Part shown: positions 7,595 to 14,027 of the stretch, piece by piece | Layout of the letters: the number at the start of each line of letters is the position of its first letter | Numbering within the stretch: position 1 is the first letter of the stretch | Assembly: GCA_964500415.1 (NCBI GenBank) | Contig: CAZCOB010000027.1 | Coordinates: 1 to 24,384 of the forward strand | Origin: JAFGPF01 sp964500415 | GTDB taxonomy: Bacteria; Chloroflexota; Dehalococcoidia; Dehalococcoidales; RBG-16-60-22 | Length of the DNA stretch: 24,384 bases | Reading direction: 5' to 3' | Position numbers and translations under genes: made by a program | Notes under the pieces: model-generated | The model's database searches: none | What the model was told of the DNA's origin: nothing | What the model saw: only the letters and a program-made list of their open reading frames with translations

Positions 7595-8134
7595 ATGTCT
7601 ATTCTGAAAAAGGGGAAGGGCGCCTTTGCCGGGGGCGGCCTGGTGCTCTTCAACGATGTCCAGGAAGCCATGAAGGCGGAGAGGGTCCTGAAAAGGGCGG
7701 AGTATCCGGTCCGCCTCGTGGCGCCGCCGCCGGAGCTGCGCCGGGGCTGCGACCTGGCCGTGGAGATAAACCTGGTGGAACAGCCCGGTATCGAGCGCCT
7801 GCTGAAACGGAGCGATGTCGGCTATGTCGAAGTAAAGCCGCTGAAGGGTAGCGATGCCGGGATACTGGAGATTGTCAGGGTGACCGATTTCGGCGACTGG
7901 TTGATGGTCAAGGCCGCCAATATGAAGCTTACCTTTGAGAAGCAGAGCGGGAAAATCGTGAATACATCGGGCGGCGGCTGCCCCGATATCCCTTACCTGC
8001 ACGCCGAGATGCTGGACAAGCGGGTCGACGAGGCGCCCCACCCTGCTGACATCGGCTATACCCTCTGCGCGCTGATGCTGGACCGGGCCCTCGAGGAGAG
8101 CCGGTCGTTGTGGGAGGGGGGTGAAGGGGCATGA
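7595..8134 (+). CDS. DUF3343 domain protein with a C-terminal extension
   Basis: 179-residue soluble protein. Residues about 15-82 match the DUF3343 pattern, a small domain common beside selenium genes and suspected to be a sulfur/selenium carrier: LVLFNDVQEAMKAERVLK, then RLVAPPPELRRGCDLAVEI, with conserved Cys52. Typical DUF3343 proteins are about 80-100 residues. This one carries a further 95 residues with TSGGGCPDIPYL (Cys129), another Cys at 158 and a helical, charged end. I do not recognise the extension. The ATG at 7595 was chosen for the GAAGGAAGG sequence just upstream; the frame is open further upstream but overlaps yedE. It ends in an ATGA overlap with the next gene. Confidence 0.82.
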   Translation: MSILKKGKGAFAGGGLVLFNDVQEAMKAERVLKRAEYPVRLVAPPPELRRGCDLAVEINLVEQPGIERLLKRSDVGYVEVKPLKGSDAGILEIVRVTDFGDWLMVKAANMKLTFEKQSGKIVNTSGGGCPDIPYLHAEMLDKRVDEAPHPADIGYTLCALMLDRALEESRSLWEGGEGA

Positions 8135-9021
8135 TGCTTATTGCCGGAACCGTCCCCATCAGGGATATGCCCCTGACCTTCGGGGAAGCAAGTGCCGGAG
8201 GCGATTACCTGCTTGTTGAAGGGTGGCGTATTCCCCAAACCCAGGGCACCGGCGCCATGATAAGCGCCGCTTTGGCGACCACCGGATATCTCAAAACGGA
8301 AGCGTCGCGGGTGCTACTGGCCGGTGATATCGGACAGGGCAGGGGCAGCCGCGAGATTTACGAATATCTTATACAAAATATTGCCAGGCTTTCGCCAGAA
8401 GTTCTGGCGCTCCATTACTGGCTGCCGGACATGGCCCAAACGCGACGGCTCTGCGAAGCTATCGAGAAGTGTGACCGGAGGACGGTGCTGATTGCCGATG
8501 CCTCCTCGATGTATTCCGCCAAGGCGGCCGGGCTGGCTCCATTTTTTGATGTTTTTTGCCCAGACACCGCCGAGATGGCCTTCCTGGCCGACCTCGATGC
8601 CACCCACCCGGCCTACGTGCGCTTTATGCTTTTTAACGACATGGAGCGGGTGCCGGAGCTGGTAAAAGCCGCTTATCAGCGTAAAAACGCCGCTAAACTG
8701 ATGCTGGTCAAGGGAGCAGTGGACTATATCGTTAAAGATGGCGAGGTCCTGGCCACCGTCAACGAGCCCGATGTCCCCGCGATGGAGGCTATCGGCGGGA
8801 CGGGCGACATAATTACCGGTATGATCTCAGCCTTTGTCTATGCCGGGCTGGAGCCTCACGAGGCGGCCATCATAGCCGCCCGGGCTAACCGTATGGCCGG
8901 TAAGATGGCTGGCGTGACCCCGGCCAACAGGGTAAACCAGGTTATCAACCGATTCCCCGATGTATTCAAACAGTATTTATGCCAGTGGAGTGGAGTTTGC
9001 ACTACGGGAGGAGTAGAATAA
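8131..9021 (+). CDS. Ribokinase-fold kinase (NAD(P)HX dehydratase/carbohydrate kinase-like)
   Basis: Soluble protein of 296 residues. The C-terminal part has the ribokinase-superfamily anion hole and catalytic base, GGTGDIITGMISAFVYAGL (222-240, Asp226), then EPHEAA and a helical end, resembling PF01256 (ADP/ATP-dependent NAD(P)HX dehydratase). A mid-protein segment VFCPDTAEMAFL (141-152) and LMLVKGAVDYIV (190-201) also fit that fold. It is not fused to the epimerase domain found in full-length NnrD/Nnr proteins. It overlaps both neighbours (ATGA with the DUF3343 gene, TAATG with the TusA gene), which ties it to selenium metabolism. The substrate is unknown. Two ATGs in tandem start the gene. 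Confidence 0.8.
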   Translation: MMLIAGTVPIRDMPLTFGEASAGGDYLLVEGWRIPQTQGTGAMISAALATTGYLKTEASRVLLAGDIGQGRGSREIYEYLIQNIARLSPEVLALHYWLPDMAQTRRLCEAIEKCDRRTVLIADASSMYSAKAAGLAPFFDVFCPDTAEMAFLADLDATHPAYVRFMLFNDMERVPELVKAAYQRKNAAKLMLVKGAVDYIVKDGEVLATVNEPDVPAMEAIGGTGDIITGMISAFVYAGLEPHEAAIIAARANRMAGKMAGVTPANRVNQVINRFPDVFKQYLCQWSGVCTTGGVE

Positions 9022-9239
9022 TGACTGAGGTTGATGTGCGGGGCTATTCCTGCCCCATTCCGGTGGTGAAGACAAGAAAGGCGATGAAAGAAAATCCGAA
9101 AGAAGTATTAACGGTGCTGGTGGAGACCGCCGTCTCCAGGGAAAACGTGTCCCGCCTGGCCGAGAGCCAGGATTACGCGATTAATGTGGAGGAGGTTTCC
9201 GGAGAGTACCGCCTCACGCTGACGCCGCCGGCTAAATAG
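9021..9239 (+). CDS. TusA/SirA-fold sulfur or selenium carrier, YedF-like
   Basis: 72-residue protein consisting only of the TusA/SirA domain. The hallmark CPIP motif (Cys11-Pro14) follows a VDVRGYS strand, and the conserved VVKTRKAMK helix comes next. The cysteine is the persulfide or perselenide carrier in this family. The selenium-associated YedF normally has a second C-terminal domain (about 190 residues in all); that half is absent here, so I call it YedF-like rather than yedF. The ATG overlaps the previous stop by one base and has GGGAGGAG upstream. It lies 19 bp before selD. Confidence 0.88.
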   Translation: MTEVDVRGYSCPIPVVKTRKAMKENPKEVLTVLVETAVSRENVSRLAESQDYAINVEEVSGEYRLTLTPPAK

Positions 9240-9258
9240 AGACAGGGAGGTTGGCAGA

Positions 9259-10311
9259 ATGGGTGACGAGGCTAAAAAGCTGCGCCTCACCGAGACCGTT
9301 CACGGGTCGGGTTGAGCCTGTAAGATAGGTCCGGGTGACCTCGCCGAAGCACTGGCTGGCTTGTCTTTCCAAACCGACCCCAATCTCATCGCGGGGATGG
9401 AAAGGGCCGAGGATGCCGGTGTCTATAAGCTCACCGACGACCTGGCCATCGTGCTGACGGTCGATTTCTTCACGCCGATAGTAGACAACCCTTACCAGTT
9501 CGGCCAGATTGCTGTGGTCAACTCCCTGAGTGATGTTTACGCCATGGGCGGTAAGCCCCTGACGGCTATGAATGTCGTCTGTTTCCCGCAGGGAGACATG
9601 GATATCTCCGTTCTGAAGGAAGTCCTGCGGGGCGGGCTGGACGAGATGAACGAGGCCGGGGTGATACTGGTGGGTGGACACAGCGTCGAAGACCCGGAGC
9701 TTAAGTACGGCCTGTCGGTCACGGGCACCATTCACCCCGACGAAGTGGTCCACAATAACGGCGCCAGGGCGGGTGACCGTCTCATCCTGACCAAGCCGCT
9801 GGGCACGGGTCTCATCAGCACGGCAATCAAGGGTGGTATCGCCGAGGAGGAAGCTATTACCAAGATTGTGAAGTCGATGACCACCCTGAACCGGAAGGCA
9901 TCGGAGTTGATGCAGGAGGTCGGAGTTCATGCCTGTACGGATATTACCGGCTTCGGCCTCCTGGGACACGCCGCCGAGATGACTGAAGGGACGGATATCG
10001 GCATGGTCATAGATGCGGCAGCGGTACCGTTCTTCCCCGAGGCAAAAGAAATGGCCGAGATGGGCATGATTCCGGCCGGCCTGCACCGCAACCGGGATTT
10101 CCGTAAAGACATGGTGGATATGGCTGAAACCGTGCCACGGTATTTGCAGGATATCCTCTATGACCCGCAGACCTCCGGCGGGCTGTTGATAGCCGTGCCT
10201 CACGAAAAGGCCTGGATACTGCTGGAGAAATTACACGGGGAAGGCGTGGCTGAGGCGGCCATCATCGGGGAGGTGGCGGCGGAAAAGAAGGGGAGGATTG
10301 TCGTCAGGTAA
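9259..10311 (+). CDS. selD: Selenide, water dikinase SelD, selenocysteine-containing
   Basis: Makes selenophosphate from selenide and ATP, the selenium donor for selenocysteine and selenouridine. The true start is ATG 9259 (GGGAGG at 9245-9250, 8-base spacing). The reading frame is interrupted by TGA at 9313-9315, codon 19, in the context HGSG-U-ACKIGPGDL. This is where the family has an active-site Cys or Sec (GCGCK or GUGCK), with the essential lysine three residues later (Lys22). Read through, the protein is 350 residues, full family length, with later motifs NSLSDVYAMGG, VGGHS, LTKPLGTG, CTDITGFGLLGH and DPQTSGGLL intact. Ala replaces the usual Gly between Sec and Cys. Automatic calling would truncate it to a start near 9361 and lose the catalytic site. 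Confidence 0.96.
9313..9341 (+). promoter_or_regulatory. Sec UGA codon and bacterial SECIS-like hairpin
   Basis: After the UGA (9313-9315), AGGTC (9327-9331) pairs perfectly with GACCT (9337-9341) around a five-base loop CGGGT. The loop begins 16 bases after the UGA and has G at its second position, within the spacing and loop features expected of bacterial SECIS elements. The stem is short but inside the coding region, as in other bacterial selenoprotein mRNAs. Confidence 0.8.
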
Positions 10312-10373
10312 TTTGCGGGGCGGCTTGAAATCTTCAATTTACTCATTTAGAGTATTTTTAGACACCCCATGAG

Positions 10374-10985
10374 GTGGTAAAGGTGCAGGGTATCAGGGAT
10401 TTATTGAATATCACCACGAAAAGAGACAGGACCAGGGCGAAGATTTGCGCCGCCGTAAAGTCGCGGCGTATCATCGAGTTCTACTATCACGGCGGCTACC
10501 GCACGGTGGAGCCGTTCTGCCTCGGGGTGGTACTATCCGGCGAGGCCGATAACGAGTCGCTCCTGTGCTACCAGATTGGAGGGTACAGCGAATTGAGGGA
10601 GGCGGTGGGGTGGAAGCTCTACCGCGAATCGGAGATGCAAGATATTGAAGTACTGAACGAGACATTCAGCGGCGACAGGCCCGGCTATGATGTGGAGAGC
10701 GTGGGCATGGCGGTTTTCCGCTGCTACGTTCCCCCGGTAAAAGAAGCGCCGAAAGTGGCCGCGGGGGCAACTCGCACGGGACTTAACAGACCGGGACCGG
10801 GATACCCGGCTCACAACGAGGTGATGAAAAGGTTTCGTTTCACTCACCCCACCCCCATCCCCGAACTATATACCCATATATTATCCGGCCCCCGGATTAA
10901 ACCCCTGCCAGAACGCACAGAATGGGAAAATAAGCATTTGACGCAGATATTTGGGCAATCTTACCTCGCGGCGCAAACCGCCTGA
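10374..10985 (+). CDS. WYL-like domain protein
   Basis: 203 residues, cytosolic, with no HTH visible. Residues about 24-100 resemble a stand-alone WYL domain, a ligand-sensing fold usually in bacterial regulators: RRIIEFYYHGGYRTVEP, LCYQIGGYSE and WKLYRESEMQDIEVL. The rest is Pro-rich (PGPGYPAH, THPTPIPEL) and of unknown role. It starts 62 bp after selD with no clear terminator between, so read-through from the selenium operon is possible. GTG 10374 was chosen; GTG 10383 is also plausible because GAGGTGG lies 5 bases before it. The similarity is modest. Confidence 0.6.
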   Translation: MVKVQGIRDLLNITTKRDRTRAKICAAVKSRRIIEFYYHGGYRTVEPFCLGVVLSGEADNESLLCYQIGGYSELREAVGWKLYRESEMQDIEVLNETFSGDRPGYDVESVGMAVFRCYVPPVKEAPKVAAGATRTGLNRPGPGYPAHNEVMKRFRFTHPTPIPELYTHILSGPRIKPLPERTEWENKHLTQIFGQSYLAAQTA

Positions 10986-11052
10986 TATTTTCAGGTACAG
11001 GCGAAGACGTATTGTATCAATTCTCCATGTACGTGTTTTTCGTGAATCAAGA

Positions 11053-11400
11053 TTAGCGTAATTGCGCCGTTACTCTTTTGAGAAGCTCACGGTCGTCCCT
11101 GACGCCGCGCACATCCAGGTTAGTCTGGCGGAAAGCCCGCACCATGGCCTCGATAAGCTTGGTCTTGCTGAGTTTCTTACCGCCGCTGAACTTGGCGGTC
11201 GATGCCAGGTTTTCCAGGTAGGCATCTTCTTCCCGGTTGAGAAAAACGGAAAGCTTAATCATAGCCGATTTGGCAGGCTCGGGTTTCGGGACGGCCTGCC
11301 GCGGTTCCAACGCCCTTTCGGTGGCGGGACGGTCGATGCCGGTGAGACGGTCCAGAGCGTTACCGTAGGCAAGCTCCTCGGTTATTTTAGCTCTTTTCAT
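11053..11400 (-). CDS. Small ParA-partner protein, possible ribbon-helix-helix DNA binder
   Basis: 115-residue basic protein encoded directly downstream of parA, overlapping it by 14 bp. The start ATG at 11400 has GAGGTG about 5 bases upstream; an upstream in-frame start at 11442 lies deeper in parA and is less likely. The N-terminal third is Pro-rich and probably disordered. Residues about 46-92 (MIKLSVFLNREEDAYLENLA, then KLSKTKLIEAMVRAF) look like a beta-strand followed by two helices, as in ribbon-helix-helix proteins. Partners of this kind bind centromere-like sites and autoregulate. No close family was recognised. Confidence 0.7.
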   Translation of the reverse strand: MKRAKITEELAYGNALDRLTGIDRPATERALEPRQAVPKPEPAKSAMIKLSVFLNREEDAYLENLASTAKFSGGKKLSKTKLIEAMVRAFRQTNLDVRGVRDDRELLKRVTAQLR

Positions 11401-12172
11401 GCAGCACCTCTTCTGTGAATGTTCTGTAGGCTTCAGCCCCATCGGATTTGGGGGCGTAGGTCAGTATCGACATCCCGGCGGCCGGGGCCTCTTTAAAACG
11501 AACGCTAACCGGAATAGTCATATCGAATACTCTTATTCTGTCGCCGAAAGCCCTCTTGGTAACTTCGATGACTTCACGGCTGTGCAGGGTGCGGGTGTTG
11601 GTCATGGTGAACAGTATCCCCAGGATTACCAGAGCCGGGTTGATTCTATCCTGCACGCGGATGATGGTGGACAGCAGCAGGGCCAGGCCTTTCATCGCCA
11701 GGAAATCCGCCTGCAATGGGATGAGGACGTTATCGGCGGCGGAAAGGGCGTTGATGGTCAGCAGCCCCAGGCTGGGCAGGCAGTCCACCAGGATATAATC
11801 GTAATCTTTACGCACCGGCTGGAGCATCTCCTTCAACATGAGTTCGCGGGTGAAGACGTTTACCAGGTCGAGCTGCGCCTGTGAAAGCTCGATGTTGGCC
11901 GGAACGAGTTCAATGCCGGGATTGTCCGTCTTTAGCGTAACATCGCGGATGGAGACCTGGCCGTTGTCCCTCATGGTGCTCCTCAGGACATCGTAGCAGG
12001 TATGTTTCAGGTTGTCCGGGTTGAAGCCGAAGCTGACGGTAAGGCTGGCCTGGGGGTCCCAGTCCACCAGCAGGACGCGTTTATTATAATCGCTAAGGCC
12101 CTGGGCCAGGGCGGCGGCCGTGGTCGTCTTGCCGACGCCGCCTTTCTGGTTGGCAATACAGATGACAGTCAT
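11387..12172 (-). CDS. parA: ParA/Soj-family ATPase
   Basis: 261-residue deviant-Walker ATPase of the type that segregates or positions DNA or protein cargo. It has Walker A KGGVGKTT (10-17), the switch region DWDPQ (37-41), Walker B YILVDCLPSLG (126-136) and the family's SREVIEVTKRAFG segment. There is no N-terminal HTH, so it resembles chromosomal Soj or type Ib ParA. Its neighbour is a small non-ParB partner rather than Spo0J, and no parB lies nearby, which argues for an orphan or former mobile-element system. The ATG is preceded by a weak Shine-Dalgarno sequence and a strong promoter. Confidence 0.92.
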   Translation of the reverse strand: MTVICIANQKGGVGKTTTAAALAQGLSDYNKRVLLVDWDPQASLTVSFGFNPDNLKHTCYDVLRSTMRDNGQVSIRDVTLKTDNPGIELVPANIELSQAQLDLVNVFTRELMLKEMLQPVRKDYDYILVDCLPSLGLLTINALSAADNVLIPLQADFLAMKGLALLLSTIIRVQDRINPALVILGILFTMTNTRTLHSREVIEVTKRAFGDRIRVFDMTIPVSVRFKEAPAAGMSILTYAPKSDGAEAYRTFTEEVLHEKS

Positions 12173-12191
12173 AGCTTAAATGTTCCGATTT

Positions 12192-12220
12192 ATTATAGCG
12201 CAATTGCGCAACTGCGTCAA
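12192..12220 (-). promoter_or_regulatory. parA promoter with embedded palindromic operator
   Basis: On the minus strand TTGACG (12220-12215), a 17-bp spacer and TATAAT (12197-12192) form a strong promoter 20 bases ahead of the parA start. The spacer contains the perfect 12-bp palindrome GCGCAATTGCGC (12198-12209) and half of a second GCGCAA-type motif. A protein bound there would block RNA polymerase, so autoregulation by the ParA/partner pair is likely. Confidence 0.75.
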
Positions 12221-12470
12221 TGCTCTATTGCGCAGGGTTAACTCTGGATTATCTGGTATTTTTGATACCTTACCACCTGTGTCCCCCTGCCAGAGGAAAG
12301 CACTAAGCACTACTTGTTTAGGATTTAGATATTAGGATTTAGTATTCATAAAAAAGGTATAAGCTGTGGATGTAGATTGGCAGCTAGGGTGGGAATAAGC
12401 GACAGCGTGGGTGAGGTTAAAACTTAAGAAAATTAATAAAAATATCATTTTATATAAATATAATTAATAA
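12221..12470. other. AT-rich intergenic stretch with direct repeats
   Basis: No gene is visible. It holds a third GCGCA motif (about 12228-12235) and an 11-bp direct repeat TTAGGATTTAG (12318-12328 and 12332-12342, 14-bp period). It then becomes very AT-rich from about 12420 towards the DUF2089 promoter. The base composition is unlike the flanking genes. Confidence 0.5.
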
Positions 12471-12475
12471 AGGTA

Positions 12476-12504
12476 TTGACAAAATCAATGTATGACATTA
12501 TAAT
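12476..12504 (+). promoter_or_regulatory. Consensus promoter of the DUF2089 operon
   Basis: TTGACA (12476-12481), a spacer of exactly 17 bp and TATAAT (12499-12504) match the sigma-70 consensus at every position. It is in an AT-rich setting, giving about 70 bases of leader before the ATG at 12580. It is the best promoter in the window, so the downstream operon is probably strongly expressed or tightly repressed. Confidence 0.85.
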
Positions 12505-12579
12505 ATATTAAGAAAATTAAGTTGAAGGATAAAATAGTTAATCGGTCAAGGTGAAAAACCTTAAGAAAGGTGACTGGAA

Positions 12580-12942
12580 ATGCCAAAAGAGTGGCACGAA
12601 CTGACAAGAATGACCCAGGGTAAGCCGATAACCGTAGAGCGCGTCCGGATGGTCGACAGCGATATCGCCATCGAAGGCAGCTTTACACTGCCGCCTCTGG
12701 CAGGTCTATCCGCCGAGGACCAGGTCTTCGTGATGGCCTTCGTGCGCTGTCACGGCTCTATCAAGGATATGGAAGAGATGTTCGGTATCAGCTATCCTAC
12801 CGTGAAAAACCGAATTAACCGTATCGCCAAACAGCTTGAGTTCGTCGAAATAGTCGTCATTTCTTCCCAGGAGGAAGTAATTGACGAGCTTGAACATGGT
12901 GATATTACCCCGGAAGAAGCGATGAGGAGGCTTTCCGAATGA
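12580..12942 (+). CDS. DUF2089-type HTH regulator
   Basis: 120-residue probable DNA-binding protein. The central region (about 40-90) resembles a sigma-70 region 4-like HTH: LSAEDQVFVMAFVRCHGSIKDMEEMFGISYPTVKNRI in shortened form, the usual DUF2089 pattern. The C-terminus (IDELEHGDITPEEAMRRL) is a SHOCT-like amphipathic motif. Members often lack the N-terminal zinc motif; none is seen here. The ATG has AAAGGTGA about 8 bases upstream. An ATGA overlap links it to the next gene. It may sense an envelope signal with its membrane-protein neighbours; that is inference. Confidence 0.8.
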   Translation: MPKEWHELTRMTQGKPITVERVRMVDSDIAIEGSFTLPPLAGLSAEDQVFVMAFVRCHGSIKDMEEMFGISYPTVKNRINRIAKQLEFVEIVVISSQEEVIDELEHGDITPEEAMRRLSE

Positions 12943-13217
12943 ACAGACCGCCTATGTTGATGCATGTAAAAATCCGAGGTGAGAACAGCAATTTCGGCCT
13001 GTGGCTGCCGCTTTTCCTGCTGATACCCCTGGCGCTGGTGGTTTTAATCATCCTGTCGCCACTGATACTCATCGGTATACTCGCTCTCTGGCCCAGCGGC
13101 TGGGGCAAACTGGCTCTGCTGGCGCTATGGGCTGCTGTCGTCTCGTTTTGCTCGTTGCGGGGCCTGAAGGTCGATATTCAGGGTCCGAGAGAAAGTGTAT
13201 TTATTTCCGTCGTTTAG
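12939..13217 (+). CDS. Small membrane protein
   Basis: 92 residues. Two or three hydrophobic segments (about 20-45 and 52-70) are followed by a short soluble C-terminus ending KVDIQGPRESVFISVV. No family was recognised. It overlaps the DUF2089 gene by four bases (ATGA) and lies 23 bp before the SHOCT-like gene, so it belongs to the same operon. Its likely role is as membrane partner of the two soluble neighbours. Confidence 0.72.
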   Translation: MNRPPMLMHVKIRGENSNFGLWLPLFLLIPLALVVLIILSPLILIGILALWPSGWGKLALLALWAAVVSFCSLRGLKVDIQGPRESVFISVV

Positions 13218-13240
13218 ACGGTGAGAAGGAGGATACTGCC

Positions 13241-13681
13241 ATGACTGAGAACAAGAAGAAAATACTGGAGATGTTAGCCGATAAAAAAATAAGTGTCGAA
13301 GACGCTTATCGCCTGCTCGGCGTGATCGATGCCGACGAAGGCGGGCAGGAAAGTACCCCAAAGGTGGAACCGGGAGCTAAGGCCAGGCCCAAGTATCTGC
13401 GCGTTAACATAATACCCGACCCGGATGCGGTGGGAGGTTCCGGCGACCGTGTCAATGTCCGCGTGCCCATGTCGCTGATACGCGCCGGCATTAAACTGAC
13501 CTCCCTGATACCCGCCGAGGCTATGGATAAGGTAAACGGGGCCTTGAAGGATAAGGGAATCAACTTCGATGTCCGCAGTGTAAAATCAGAGGATATCGAG
13601 GAGCTTATCGAAGCCCTGGGCGAGCTGGAGGTGGACGTGGTGAGCGGACGGGGCGAGAAAGTAAAGGTGTATGTAGAATAA
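13241..13681 (+). CDS. SHOCT-like domain protein (YvlB N-terminal type)
   Basis: 146 residues. The N-terminus KKILEMLADKKISVEDAYRLL (in outline) is the short helical SHOCT-like motif found at the start of YvlB/DUF4097 proteins. The rest (about 50-146) holds alternating strands (RVNIIPD, VNVRVPMSL, VKVYVE) and a helix, but it is shorter than DUF4097 and not clearly that domain. The ATG at 13241 has an AGAAGGAGGA ribosome binding site; the frame is open upstream but overlaps the membrane-protein gene. The motif is also present at the C-terminus of the DUF2089 protein two genes upstream. Confidence 0.75.
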   Translation: MTENKKKILEMLADKKISVEDAYRLLGVIDADEGGQESTPKVEPGAKARPKYLRVNIIPDPDAVGGSGDRVNVRVPMSLIRAGIKLTSLIPAEAMDKVNGALKDKGINFDVRSVKSEDIEELIEALGELEVDVVSGRGEKVKVYVE

Positions 13682-13703
13682 TACCCGCATATATAAGCTG
13701 ACG

Positions 13704-13740
13704 GCGCAACTACGCCGAATAGCCGAAGGCGTAGTTGCGC
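13704..13740. repeat. Perfect 13-bp inverted repeat (hairpin) of the GCGCAA family
   Basis: GCGCAACTACGCC (13704-13716) is the exact inverted complement of 13728-13740, with an 11-base loop. It lies 23 bp after the SHOCT-like gene. No T-run follows (TCTCTCCC), so it is not a standard intrinsic terminator. It may stabilise the 3' end of the operon transcript or be a protein-binding repeat. Confidence 0.8.
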
Positions 13741-13809
13741 TCTCTCCCAATCAGAAGAATTCAAAACGTACTAAACTTGATTCGGTGAGCTCTATAGAGG
13801 AGGAATAAT

Positions 13810-14001
13810 ATGGGTTATTTCAGAATACTGGCTGCCGTTCCCGGCTTTTTCCTGAGTTCCTTTTTCCTGATGCTTCTCTGGGGGGCGATTTGCCCCGAAT
13901 TCGGGATAGCCTCCATCACCTACGTCAAGTCAATGCTGATTACCATTACCCTGTGGCTGGCGGTCGCCCCTCTGGCCGCAGCCGGAAGGGGACGCCGTTG
14001 A
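13810..14001 (+). CDS. Small hydrophobic membrane protein
   Basis: 63 residues with two predicted membrane helices (about 5-27 and 38-57) and a basic C-terminus (GRGRR). A good ribosome binding site (GAGGAGGA) lies about 6 bases before the ATG, which supports it being a real gene. It is separated from the SHOCT-like gene by the hairpin at 13704-13740, so it may be transcribed separately or by read-through. Function unknown. It faces the MFS gene 3' end to 3' end. Confidence 0.65.
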   Translation: MGYFRILAAVPGFFLSSFFLMLLWGAICPEFGIASITYVKSMLITITLWLAVAPLAAAGRGRR

Positions 14002-14027
14002 TGACGAAGGCCGGCATTTGAATATAT

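Noticed and set aside
9232..10203. 323-codon minus-strand ORF opposite selD
   Set aside because: Composition is that of a shadow frame (His- and Arg-rich, no motif), and selD explains the region.
9361..10311. SelD starting at TTG 9361
   Set aside because: This start omits the active-site segment. The upstream in-frame ATG with a ribosome binding site and a Sec UGA gives the full family length.
12221..12470. Repeats as a CRISPR array or origin
   Set aside because: Only two copies of an 11-bp repeat with 3-bp spacing; no DnaA-box cluster seen.
13001..13681. 226-codon version of the SHOCT-like protein
   Set aside because: The extra N-terminus overlaps the membrane-protein gene in another frame; the ATG at 13241 has a strong ribosome binding site.
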